Part shown: in pieces, positions 48,901-61,645 of the stretch
How positions within the stretch are numbered: the stretch's first letter is position 1
How the letters are laid out: every line of letters starts with the position of its first letter
Assembly: GCF_042453785.1 (NCBI RefSeq)
Contig: NC_091665.1
Location: forward strand, 3,855,501-3,919,500
DNA length: 64,000 nt
Reading direction: 5' to 3'
From: Malus domestica
Taxonomy: Eukaryota; Streptophyta; Magnoliopsida; Rosales; Rosaceae
Position numbers and translations under genes: made by a program
Notes under the pieces: model-generated
The model's input: only the letters and a program-made list of their open reading frames with translations
Told to the model about the DNA's origin: nothing
Database searches by the model: none

Positions 48901-50704
48901 GCACTTAGTCAACAATCTACAACGGTCCAATAACGTAGTAACTTTTCCTTTTATTTCATGGTTGCACCTAACTTTTGTGTTAGATTGCTTACATACTCAA
49001 AAGGGATCAAACCATTCAGTAGCTCGCAAATGATAAAATCTGACGTTTCTCACATGCATGATGCACCCATATGAGATTTCATCATTCACATATATCACAA
49101 AGATTTCCCTCAATCAAAACCACAATCCGTATCAAATAACATTTCAATGAATCAAAGATGCACAATATTAACTTTTAACCATATTAATCAACCAATCTGA
49201 TCACACATCAATAATAAAAATTATTCATAAACCATACTTTATAAATTATAAATAAACTCGCTAAAAATCCCGAGTGAGTCACCTAGACATCCATCGCCTT
49301 TCTAAATCAAACCACAAAGGTTCTCAAATCTTTAGTTAATATATACACTGAAAACCAAGCAGGACTATCCATGAAAGTAAACCGAGTAGGCAATGACCCC
49401 CAAATATGGGGTCCTTTTGCTTCGGGGGAAGAAGGGAACGAGTTAAGGTCTTCTGTCCCAATATTATATGTCCCCTCCCGTCCCAATCCTAACATCAATA
49501 TTCATCATTCATGTTTCACATTTCAAGTTTCATCCGCAGTTAGTAAGTCAAGGCAATGCAACAAGATTTAAGATAGAAGTTAAGATTGAGGCTATTCATC
49601 ATAGGGCTCTCTTATCTCTTCCTTCTCCGAGCTTGGGTTATGGAAGAAGAAGAAAACAATAAGAAAGTATCTGCAACAATCAATTTTGTTACGGGACAGC
49701 TCATGATGTTTATATCCATTTATTATGTGCTTCTCATCTAGCATTGGGTAGAACTCATACAATAATATGTCCTAACTTTACTGTATCTATTGTTTCATTT
49801 CTTCTGGAACAATCACACACTTTTTTTTTGTATTATGGATCTACATGTCAAGCCTACATTAAACAAAGGAGTTTTCATTTTAGTATTATAAATGTATATA
49901 TTTTTCTGTCGGTATTACTTTTGGATATCAATACCATATATAGCAAATATTTTCAGTTCGATACAATTACCCGCCCATTAAGGTTTGGCACAAAAAATTA
50001 GCATAAAATTGGTTTGGTATAGTTGGTAAATGGTATGGTCCAGTAATATGGTAAAAACATTCACTCTACTATGATCTTGTAATATACATCTACAATATGT
50101 TTAGAAACACTTACACAAATCCTCGCCCCAACTTTATTAAAAATATTTTGAAAATTCGACCATTTAAAAAAAAAATTAATTATTTTTATTTATATTGAAG
50201 TATATGCTAAAATGAGTGTACAATATGTGAATTTTATATCTAATTGAAAAATGAGCAAAAGTAACTTGTATGGTAAGTATCTTGGAGTTAAAAAAAAAAA
50301 AGAAGGTGTAATTAATAAATCATTGAGACGTGTATGGAAAATAGAAATATTTTTGAAAAAGAAATTACTAAGTGGCTCTCATGATTTGTGAGTTTCGTAC
50401 TAATTTTACATTCGAATTTTAGTTTTGACTCAAAAGTTTATGGTGTAAATAACCTAACATTGTTAACCATTGTAAAAATGTAATTAATAACCATAGACAC
50501 TTAAGGGTGTAAATGAGGCGTGCCAAACTGAATACCAAAGTGCCCAAACTCGACTCAAATGATATTATTTGTGCTCAAGCTCGGCTTTAGAACAATAACA
50601 AAATGTTTGTTCTAGGACAACAATTTGCTGCCCCACGCCAAACTCCGACCACCCTATCAGGAAGCCCAGCTCGTGTTAAAGTTAATCATTTGCTTTTGTT
50701 TTTT
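48901..50704. other. Intergenic, nothing recognised
   Basis: AT-rich. Frames at 49307-49662 and 49744-50001 lack known motifs. Confidence 0.4.
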
Positions 50705-53700
50705 GTTGTCTAACATGTCCTTTTATGTAATTTGAAATTCTTTGGATCTCTAATCTATTGCCACATGTATGGCTTAGATCTTTTGTAAAGGGCTGCCCAA
50801 TTGCCTTAGCAACTGTCCCAAATACTAGGACATTTAATCCAAATAAAAAAAATATCTCTCTTTGTGAAAAAATAGTTCTCTATTTTGTTTGCCCTGTTGT
50901 TGCCTCTTACTTAAATCTCCATTTTTTCTCATTTTTATTCTAGTTTTATTAATGATGAAGATGGTCTGAATACCAACATGGTATCAGAGCCAATCTGATC
51001 AAAGAGTGGGGAATTTTTTTTATTCTCAAAAGGGGGAAAATTCTAAGTGAAACCCTAGAATCAAAATTTTCAAATTCATGGCTGGTTCAAGTAGTAGTGA
51101 AGAGATTCGAACTCCTATCTTCAGTGGAGTGAATTACGACTTATAAAGGACAAAGTTGAGAACAAGTTTTGTATCTCACGATTTGTGAAGCTTGATTGAA
51201 GATGGCTATGTGGTACCCCTAAGTACTGTAGCTTTGACAGAGGCTCAAACAAAGGAACTGAAGGAAAACATCAAGAGAGATGCAAAAGCTCTTGGGCTCA
51301 TGCAAAATGCTATCTTAGATGAATTTTTTTTTTTGGAATCTCGAACGAGACAAGTGCCAAATTAGCTTGGGATGTGCTTGAGAAAGTCTACAGAGGCTCT
51401 ACTAAGGTAAAGGCTGTCAAACTCCAATCTTTGAGAAGAGATTTTGAGTACATAAGAATGAAAGATGATGAATTGCTAGATAATTACCTGAGTAGATTGT
51501 CTGAGATTATTAATCAAATGAAAAGTTATGGTGAAATCTTGTCTGATGAGAGAATAGTTCAGAAGTATCTAATCAGCTTGCCAAGAAAGTATGACAACAT
51601 AGTTTCAATCATAGTGGAGACTAAGGATTTGTCAACTTTGAGTGTTGAAGAAATGATTGGTTCACTCAAAGGTTTTGCTCAAAGACTATCCAGGCATGAC
51701 AACAATGATGTAGAAAATGCTTTCCAAATGCTTACAGTGAATCCAAAAACTGAAGTTAGTTCAAGTCAAAGCAAAGCCAAGCCCAACAAGAATTAGAAAG
51801 GAAAAAACAAAAAGTGGGAAGGAAAGGATAATTTTGAAGAGAAGAAAAAGGTTGAGAAGAGTTAGTATGCTTCAAAGTGCAAAATTTGTGACGAAGCTCA
51901 TTCTGGTGAATGTTGGTTCAAGGGAAAAGTGAAATGCCACAAGTGTATTAGATTCGGGCATATGCAAAAGGATTGTACCTATAAGAATAATTAGCTAGCT
52001 CACTACACATAAGCAGAAGGTGAAAAGACCAATATGTTTTGTGTTGGTCATGATACAACCGTCCAAGAAGAATCTAAAGTTTGGTTTGTGGACAACGGCT
52101 GTATCAATCATATGGCAGTGAACAAGAACATTTTTTCATAATATTGACACTACAAACCCAACCCGAGTGAAGATAGGAAATAGGCAGCTAGTCGATACAT
52201 TGGGAAGAGGTACTATTGCCGTGCATACGAATAATGGAAATATGTTTATCAAGAATGTCGTGTTAGTTTCTGATTTGAAGTAAATTTTGCTAAGTCTTCG
52301 ATAACTCATTGAGCATGGTTATTACTTGTATTTTGGAGACAATACTTGCAAGATATATGATGGGAGGAATCGTGAACAACTCTTGGCTAAGATTGAGATG
52401 AGGAAAAGTGGAAGTTTTCCTCTCACAATTGAGTATGCAACTCAATCTGCACTCAAGATGGAAGTGCATGGGTTGTCTAGTATCCAAGAAAATGAAGAAA
52501 TCTGTTAAGGGTGTGCACTTGGGAAACATCATAGAGATTCATTTCCATATGGTAAAGCTTGGAAAGCAAAGGCTCCATTGGAATTGATTCATACATATGT
52601 TTGTGGACCCATGAAGACCTCTACTCAAGTGGGAAACAGGTATTTTCTAATCTTCATGGATGATTATTCCAGAATGACTTGGGTATACTTTTTAAGACAG
52701 AAATCATAAGTGTTCTTAATTTTTACGAAGTTTCAAGCTATGGTTGAGCGACAGTCTGGTTATCTAATCAAAGTTCTTAGAAGCAATAGAGGAGAAGAGT
52801 ACACATCCACATAGTTTGATAAGTTTTGTCAAGATATTGGCTTGGAAAGACAGCGTACTGTCAACTATACTCCACAACAAAATGGAGTAGTTGAGAGAAA
52901 AAAATATAGAACCATAGTCAAAATGGCTAAGGTAATGTTGCATGACAAGGGAATGCCTCAATATTTGTTGGGTGAGATAGTTAATATAGTGGTTTACTTG
53001 ATGAATAGGCATCCGACAGTGGCAGTTGAAGGCAAGACACTATTTGAGGCATAGAGTGGAAGAAAACCTTCCGTGAATCACTTGAGAGTGTTTAGGTCAA
53101 TCTACTTTGCTTATGTACCAAAAGAACTAAGAAGAAATCTTCTTGGGATTGGAATCAAGCAATCATCCGAGAGGAATCTGCATTAATCAGAATTGAAGAA
53201 GAAAATCAGCCAAATGAAGAGGAAATTGAGCTGGAAAATCCATAATTGTCACTTGAAAATAGTCCTCAAGTTCACTCTCCCACACCTTTGAGTCCAAGTT
53301 CAACGCCAATTTGGTTAAGGAGCTTATGAAGTCTATAAAAGCTGCAATTTATGTGTTGTAGAACCAGAAAACTTTGATGATGCAGTGAAAAAAGATACAT
53401 GAAAGGCTGTAATGCAAAAAGAGATCAATGTTATTGTGAAAAACAAGACATGGCAACTAGTGGTCAGACTTTGTGACAACTCCGTCATTGGAGTGAAGTG
53501 GATTTATAAGACTAAGCTTAATCAAGATGGTTTTGTTCAAAGGAACAAAGCTAGATTGGTAGCAAAAGGTTATTCTCAGAAACCTGGGATTGACTTCCAA
53601 GAAACCTTTGCATTGGTAGCTAACATGAAACAATCTGTGGCCTTATTTCTGAAGCTGCTCAGAAGAAGTGGTTTCTACACCAACTTAACGTCAAGTCTGC

Positions 53701-54880
53701 TTTCCTAAATGGAGTCCTAAAAGAAGAGGTGTTCGTTGATCAACCTTAAGGATTTGTTCGTAAAGAACAAGGGCACAAGGTGTACAATATTAAAAAGGCA
53801 CTTTATGACTTGAAACAAGCTCCAAGAGTATGGTATGGAGAGATCAACTCATATACTTCAATGAAAGGGGATTTCAAAGAAGTGAGAATGAACCTGCCTT
53901 CTATTTCAAAACTGAAGGTACTTCAGATATCCTTATCGTTTCCTTATATGTTAATAATTTGGTTTATACTGGAAGTAGTGATAAAATGATCTTGAATTTC
54001 AAGAATGACATGACGAGGAAATATGAGATGAGTGATCTAGGCATGATGCATTATTTTTTGGGAATTGGTATCATTCAATCAAATGATGGTATCTTTATTA
54101 CTCAAAAGAAATATGCAAAAACACTTCTAGAAAAATTCAAAATGGTTGGTTGCAATCCTGTTGCAACACCTCTAGTTGTGAACAAAAGTTTCAAAGAGAA
54201 GATGGTAGTGGTGATGCTGATGAATATGTGTATAGAAGCCTAGTTGGGAGTTTATTGTATTTGATAGTGACTAGACCCGATATTATGTATGATGCAAGCT
54301 TGTTGTCCAGATTTATGCACAAGCCTACTTGCATTCACTATGGAGCTGCAAAGAAGATCCTAAGATACATACGAGGTACACCTGACTTTGGTATTATGTA
54401 TGAAAGGAATGTTGAGCCAAAATTGTATGGGTTTTGTGATAGTGATTGGGGAGGTAGTGTGGATGACTTAAAAAGCACATATGACTATACTTTTACATTA
54501 GGGACTGGTGCATTCTCTTAGTCATCTAAGAAGCAGAAATCAGTTACACTATCAACGGCAGAGGCTAAGTTTGTGTCAGCTTCAATTGCAACTTCTCAAA
54601 CAGTGTGGCTGAGAATAATTATGCAAGACTTTGGTGAGAAACAAGAATCAACAGCTCCTATCATTTGTGACAACAAGTCAACTATTGCCATGAGCAAGAA
54701 TCTTGTCTGTCACAGCAAGTCAAAATATATTGCTTTGAAGCATCACTACATCAGAGGTGTTGTTGAAGACAAGGAAGTGGATATGGTATACTATAGGACA
54801 GAAGATCACGTTGCTGATATCTTCACCAAGGCATTACCAAAGGACAGATTCATTACCTAAGAGAACTTTTGGGAGTGAAG
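50705..54880 (+). mobile_element. Degenerate second copia retrotransposon
   Basis: The tRNA-Met PBS TGGTATCAGAGC at 50979-50990 follows a putative LTR end (about 50705-50977). Domains in order: gag with UBN2-like block (about 51068-51795), zinc knuckle CHKCIRFGHMQKDC (about 51933-51975), protease-like VWFVDNGCINHM (about 52080), integrase (about 52510-53060), RT (about 53410-54080) and RNase H (about 54240-54860, ending VADIFTKALPKDRF). Many stops and frameshifts show it is old. The 3' LTR was not found. Confidence 0.85.
51068..54860 (+). pseudogene. Copia gag-pol, heavily mutated
   Basis: Only fragments stay open: 51374-51796 (gag), 52842-53054 (integrase), 53412-53708 and 53830-54243 (RT) and 54573-54860 (RNase H). 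The RT active-site block is altered (VSLYVNNLVY where families have YVDD), so the enzyme would be dead even if the frames were whole. The protease motif reads DNG rather than DSG. Confidence 0.85.
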
Positions 54881-54954
54881 CAGCAAAGCATTAATGTCTT
54901 CTTGCCATAGAATTCATCCTCTCTTTTGAAGAATCATGGGCAATGAATTGTTGA

Positions 54955-57095
54955 AAAAAGTGAGCGGGTGGGCTATGCATGAGTGTCAAACGCTGCAGCT
55001 TTTCATATTCCCTGTCAAGGAAACCAACACTACTAAATCATCTTTTTCTATTCCCATCTCAATATTATTTCTAATATTTTGTTTAAAGTTATATGCCATT
55101 AAATCAAAAGAAAAACTAATGAAAATAATTTGAAAACTTTGAGTTTTAATCAAAAGGACAAAAATGTGTTATAAGTGAATAGTATCAGGAGTGACTTTTA
55201 GAGTAAAAATATCATTTTCGTTAAAAGTGAACAGTACCAGAAGTGTTTCGTTAAAACTCCCATCAAAAGGAAAACTAATGAAATCCTTTCATTAATTTCC
55301 TTTGAAAAAAAAAAACCTTGACATTTAATCGAGAGACTCCAAAGCTATTCTCATTTCTCATTCCCTTCATATATTTTGTCAATCTCAAATTGCAAATCAA
55401 TTCAGCAAACAACAATAAGATTTATAAAAAAATTTGGCTATAAATTTTTTGGTTTCTCCTTTGCTCTACCTCTTACTTGAGTGCTAGGGTTTGCATATTT
55501 TTTATTGAAACATTTTTCCTATTAACTTTAATAACCCTTTCAAATTTGTTTATTGATGCTTTGTTATGTTGGACTTTTGATTACTTAGTGCGTGTGTGTG
55601 TATATATGTATTATATTAGGATGTTTTGGTTAGCAACTTTGTAAATATTATTTGTGTAATTTCTTTTACATTTAAGCCTCATCTTGCATAAAATTCTGGC
55701 TCCCTGGCTACGTATATAAAGTGTGTAGAAAAACATGCGGAATATGACCAATTCAAAACCTGTATAGTTGTTCAACACAAGAGCAATGAACTGCACGACA
55801 CCCATTATTCAACACATTTGACCTATTTTCTTCCTCTTTTGAAAAAAATAAAATGCCATTTTTTTTCCTTGATGAGCTCCATCAGCAATCAGTTTATGAC
55901 ACTGAAAATCAACCTTGACCAAACACATTATTTCTTGTTGCGAAACAACAACAAAATATGGCTGCCACACTCTCTGGATACTTGGAATATTGACTTCTTG
56001 GTGGAATGGAATATCTTCTTTCTCAAATTTAAATACAAGTGCAGGATTAAAGCCATTATGAAAATTTAAGCCCCTCGAAATCACACAAAAAATTTAAACA
56101 AAATGTCTGCAATTCTGCTCTTTCTTCTTCTTATTCTTCTTCTTCTTATGCAGATTACTACATTTTCTTTTGCAACTGCTGAGCAAGGAACCGGAAACAT
56201 TAGCCTCGATGCTTCTCTCTATACAGATAACAATTCATATTGGTTGTCAAATTCAGGCTAGTTTGAGTTCGAATTTTACAACGAAGGCAACAAGTTGGTG
56301 GTATGCATCTGATATGAGAAAATCCAGCAAAAAACAATCGTATGGACAACAAATTGCGATGCTCCGCTGCCACTCTCTAACGATGTAAAGCTGCTTGGTG
56401 ATGGAATAAGAGTCGTGTCGCCAGATTATCGAATTGTAACAGCAACAACAACCATTTCGAACATTTATGAGCCTGCTGCCTCAGCTTCCATGCTCAATTC
56501 TGATAACTTTGTCATATACAACTTGAATTCAAAGATCATTTAGCAGAGTTTTGATACTCCAACCGATACCATTGTATCTGGCCCGCGACTGCTAGCTGGA
56601 AACAAGATTGTCTCCATCATCTTGGATAAAAATCATGCAAGCAGAAGGTTTAGACTTTCGATGCAGCGTGATGGGAACCTAGTGCAATACTTGGAAGGTC
56701 TGATTGTATTACAACATCATGCTTACTGGAATGCTGGGACATTCAGGGTTGGAGACAATGTGTCTCTCAACTTTGATCACAATGGGCATCTATATCTCTT
56801 CAATTCCACCAATTCCAATACACGATACATTACGAATCAGACCTAGCTGTTTAACAAAGGTATGTACCGGATGACGATTAACTTTGATGGTATACTCCGA
56901 TTATACTACCATACTTTGATTCAAAACGATTCATGGTCAGTTCAGTGGTCATCATTTTATGATAAGTGCACTCCTATGGGGCGCTGTGGGTTAAATGCAT
57001 ATTGTGTTCCCATTGATCAGGATCCACCTTGTGTTTGTCTTCCTGGTTTTGTTTTCGTTGATCAACGCCAAAGGTATTTAGGCTGCAGAAGGTAG
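54955..57095 (+). pseudogene. G-type lectin S-receptor-like kinase, copy 2, truncated
   Basis: Upstream sequence at 54955-55035 and 55719-56102 matches copy 1 (47810-48306); about 690 bases (55036-55718) are present only here. Coding starts at 56103 with signal peptide MSAILLFLLL and a bulb-lectin-like domain (EQGTGNISLDASLYTDNNSY). It continues through FDTPTDTIVSGPRLLAGNK to an EGF-like block (CTPMGRCGLNAYCVPIDQDP then CVCLPGFVF). In-frame stops at 56260, about 56327 and 56541, plus frameshifts, kill it. The kinase domain is missing because repeat sequence begins at about 57096. Relatives are LecRK/RLK1-type plasma-membrane receptors. Confidence 0.85.
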
Positions 57096-57539
57096 GCCTG
57101 ACAATTCCTGACACGACCCGATAACCCGACACGACACGACACGAAATTAACAGGTGTTCGGGTCGACACGATAACGAAACGGGTCGTTATCGGGTAACCC
57201 GATAAGCACCTGTTAAGATAACGGGTTGGTTCGGGTATACACGTGGGTAACACGATACACGATAAGCAGAATATTAATTTAATAATTTTATAACCCTAAA
57301 AAAATACTATAATAATTATATATATTAATTTAACAATTTTATACCCCTAAAACTATAATAATTATAATAATTATATATACTATAATAATTATACCCCCAA
57401 AATATTAACTATAATAGTTATATATATATATATATATTAAATTTTATACCCCTAAAAACTATAATAATTATACATACAAAATAAATAGATTTAAATCTAC
57501 TTAATAAATAAATATATATATATACACACACACACCATT
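57096..57539. repeat. GACACGACCCG-rich transposon end and AT-rich spacer
   Basis: 57104-57265 is full of overlapping CACGAC / GGGTCG / GATAACGGG strings, partly self-complementary, as at the ends of some plant DNA transposons. 57266-57530 repeats CTATAATAATTATA and TTTTATACCCCTAAAA several times. It interrupts the receptor-kinase pseudogene. Confidence 0.6.
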
Positions 57540-59600
57540 GAACTTCATGGGATACGAATGATACGAAACTAATTTCAATGATCCAACCGTCAAAATTGTT
57601 TGTATATGCTTCGAGATCGCATCAGCAAAAAATTACAAAAAAAAAACATTCACAGATCAAGTAACGAGACAAAACTTTCCGACGGTTATAAACGAAAAAT
57701 CACGATTTAACGGTTATTTTAACTCCGATTTTGATGATTTTTTACAACTACACTCCTTGACCATATATGAATACAATGAATGAATTCGATCTTCAATTTA
57801 AAATATTTACACTAGTGGATACCACAAAATCTTATGTTATACTTGATGAAAGTATGAATAAACTTTTAAGTGTTAGTGAATCTATTGTTTTGATGAGATA
57901 CGCATTCTACGAAACTAGTTTCAACGATCCAACCGTCAAACATGTTTGTATATACTTCGAGATCACATACGCCAAAAATTGCAAAAAACAAACATTCAGA
58001 GATCAAGTAACGAGACAAAACTTTTCGACGGTTATAAACGAAAAATCACAATTTAACGGTTATTTTAACTCCGATTTTGATAATTTTTTACATCTACACT
58101 CCTTGACCCTATATGAATACAATGAATGAATTCGATCTTCAATTTAAAATATTTACACTAGTGGATACCACAAAATCTTATGTTATACTTAATGAAAATA
58201 TGAATAAACTCTTAAATGTTAGTGAATTTATTGTTTTGATGAGATAAGCATTGTGCGAAACTAGTTTCAACGATCCAACCGTCAAACTTGTTTGTATATG
58301 CTTCGAGATCGCATACGCAAAATATTACAAAAAACAAACATTCAAAGATCAAGTAACGGGACAAAACTTTTCGACGGTTATAAACGAAAAATCACAATTT
58401 AACGGTTATTTTAACTCCAATTTTGATGATTTTTTACATCTACACTTCTTGACCCTATATGAATACAATGAATGAATTCGATCTTCAATTTAAAATATTT
58501 ACACTAGTGGATACCACAAAATCTTATGTTATACTTAGCGAAAATATGAATAAACTCTTAAGTGTTAGTGAATCTATTGTTTTGATGAGATACGCATTTT
58601 GCGAAACTAGTTTCAATGATCCAACCGTCAAACTTGTTTGTATATGTTTCGAGATCGCATATGCCAAAAATTGCAAAAAAACAAACATTCAGAGATCAAG
58701 TAACGGGACAAAACTTTTCGACGGTTATAAACGAAAAATCACGATTTAACGGTTATTTTAACTCCGATTTTGATGATTTTTTACAGCTACACTCATTGAC
58801 CCTATATAAATACAATGAATGAATTCAATCTTCAATTTAAAATATTTACACTAGTGGATACCACAAAATCTTATGTTATACTTAATGAAAGTATGAATAA
58901 ACTCTTAAGTGTTAGTGAACCTATTGTTTTGATGGAATACGCATTCTACAAAACTAGTTTCAACGATCCAACCGTCAAACATGTTTGTATATACTTCGAG
59001 ATTGCATATGCCAAAAATTGTAAAAAACAAACATTCAGAGATCAAGTAACGAGACAAAACTTTTCGACGGTTATAAACGAAAAATCACAATTTAACGGTT
59101 ATTTTAACTCCGATTTTGATAATTTTTTACAGCTACACTCCTTGACCCTATATGAATACAATGAATGAATTAGATCTTCAATTTAAAATATTTACACTAG
59201 TGGATACCACAAAATCTTATGTTATACTTAATGAAAATATGAATAAACTCTTAAATGTTAGTGAATTTATTGTTTTAATGAGATACGCATTTTGCGAAAC
59301 TAGTTTCAACGATCCAACCGTCAAACTTGTTTGTATATGCTTCGAGATCGCATACGCCAAATATTACAAAAAACAAACATTCAGAGATCAAGTAACGGGA
59401 CAAAACTTTTCGACGGTTATAAACGAAAAATCACGATTTAATGGTTATTTTAACTCCGATTTTGATGATTTTTTACATCTATACTCATTGACCCTATATG
59501 AATACAATGAATGAATTCGATCTTCAATTTAAAATATTTACACTAGTGGATACCACAAAATCTTATGTTATACTTAATGAAAGTACGAATAAACACACTA
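57540..59600 (+). repeat. Tandem satellite array, 346-bp monomer, about six copies
   Basis: Monomer starts (GAATTCGATCTTC or variant) are at 57782, 58128, 58474, 58821, 59167 and 59513, giving periods of 346, 346, 347, 346 and 346. A partial copy precedes the first, and the last is cut at about 59594. Copies 1 and 4 share private variants, as do copies 2 and 5, so the array has a trimeric order of about 1,039 bp. Each monomer has an open frame of up to 120 codons beginning MNTMNEFDLQFKIFTLVD. The monomer is not a multiple of three, so successive frames overlap by 17 bases. Confidence 0.93.
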
Positions 59601-61493
59601 GTGGGTCACTTTCATTAAGCTTTGAGTTCCTGATCGGATCATATTTATATATATTTTTACTTCAAATTCACTCGTCTTTTCTTAGTTAGTTCCTTATATT
59701 TTTGAGCTATTTACGTTATTTTTGTGTTTATAGGATTTGTTATGCAAAGAAAATAAAAATGGCACAAATGAGTTTTAAATAATAAATTCGTAAAAAATTG
59801 CTTTAGTCGTTCTCATTCTGTCATGGGTTATTGGTAGAATTATGTCACGGATTATAGGGCATGGAAATTAGGCTAAATTTATTAGGTATGCATTAGAAAT
59901 TATATGATATATCTAAAATTGAAGTGTTTTGCAGTTGGTGAGTAAAGAAAAAAAAAAGAATAAACAAAGTTGTTGGAGGGCTGCACATTAAGGCACAGAA
60001 GGAATAAAAAACTGCACTTGCAGCGTGAGTGTGGTGGGTGAGGCATTAGCCTCGGGGGTGAGTGCGGAAAAGAAAGAAAAATAATAGGGGAAGTAGGGCA
60101 GCTACGTGGGCAGCGAATAAAGGGAGAGAGGTGAGAAATCAGCGCGAGGAGAAGACGGGAGAGACGTGAGGAGGGGGAAAGAAGCAGCTTAGCTGCCCCT
60201 GGCAGCCTTGGAAAAACAAGAAAAGCAGAAAATAGAGAGGTCAGAGGCAGTTGCCTTGCGGCAGCAGGAACCGAGGAGAGTCAGGAAGACAGCTGCCCTT
60301 GGCAGCGTGAGCGTGAACACGTGCAGTGAGGTGCGAAGAAGAGACGCCAGCGTGAGACCAGAGGGTGGATAGGGAGAAGCAGCAAAGCTGCAGTGCCAGC
60401 GACAGAAAAACAGAAACATCAGAGCAGCAAGCTGCACAGAAAACAGAAGGCTTCAATCTATTTTCTTGGGGTTAAATCTTTCCAAACTTTTATTTTATTT
60501 CTGTTTTTAATAATGTGTAATTAATTTTATTTTGGCTAGAGGTTAATTCGAAACCATGAATATATTTGTAATATGAATTGATTACCTTCAGTTGTGATTT
60601 CTGAGTTGTGATTTAATTTGCTTAACTGCTTGATAGATAACTAATTTTTGTATGTCGATTAAGGATGCATACTTAATTTACATGCATGAATTTGATGCTA
60701 GAATATAAGTGAATTTTACCTAATCGTTATGAACTTATATTCACAAGTAGTGAAGGTTGTTAACCACAATCGTGTTAAGTAAATTCTTGGCATAAGTTTC
60801 ATGCAATTCATAGTAACAAGTGCCTCGTCAATGCTTATGATTTTCATAGAACTTAATGATTCTTGCTTGTATCTCTATTATGCAATTCATGTAGGGAACT
60901 TGTGGGGAATATTTTGGGTTGTCGTATGCAATCATCCAATCCATTAACTTAAGGAAAATCTGAGAATTAATTTATGCAATTCATGGTTAATTTGGGGCGT
61001 TGAGATTTACAATTTATTGAAAGAACAACTGAAAATCAATTTAGATTGCTTATGTGTCATGTGTGGAGAAGAACCCTCTAGCTAGTCCGTCATTTATCAT
61101 TTTACCTTAATTTTATGTTTTTGTCAATTCTGTAATTTAATTAAGTTTAATTTACTTTTCATCAAAACCAAACACCCATCCATTATTAAATTATATTTTT
61201 TTGTTAGTTTTCTTTATTGTTAGTCTTTTAATTTAATTTCCGTCCATTTCAGTTCCTAGTGTTTAATTTAATTGTTTTCATTATTTTGAGTCATTTTAAG
61301 TGTGTTTCGAGTTATTAGAGTTTTTAGCCTAATTTTGTGTCCTTGAGTCTTGTTTAATATTTTTAGATTAATTTAGCATAGATTAGCAATCCCTCATAAT
61401 CCCCGGCCTAGAACGATACCCTACTTACATCTATACTACAATTGTCAAAAAGAGGGTTTAATTTGTGTGTCAAGTAATTCTCACATCAAATTT

Positions 61494-61511
61494 TGGCGCC
61501 GTTGCCGGGGA
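61494..61511 (+). promoter_or_regulatory. Primer binding site (tRNA-Asp)
   Basis: 18 bases exactly complementary to the 3' end of plant tRNA-Asp (…CCCCGGCAACGGCGCCA), a few bases after the LTR end. Confidence 0.92.
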
Positions 61512-61645
61512 TTAGCAAATTTGCTAATCCCTTGTTTATGTTTTTGTTTGTGTTTATTTATATTTTTTTCTTTTTATTATTTTTGTGTTTTTGTCTTTTA
61601 CTTTTGATATTTGATTTATTTTTCTTTCTTTGAATTGAGGTACAA

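Noticed and set aside
58251..59689. Annotating each satellite frame as a protein gene
   Set aside because: Frames are broken in several copies, have no known domain, and arise from a tandem repeat; kept only as an observation.
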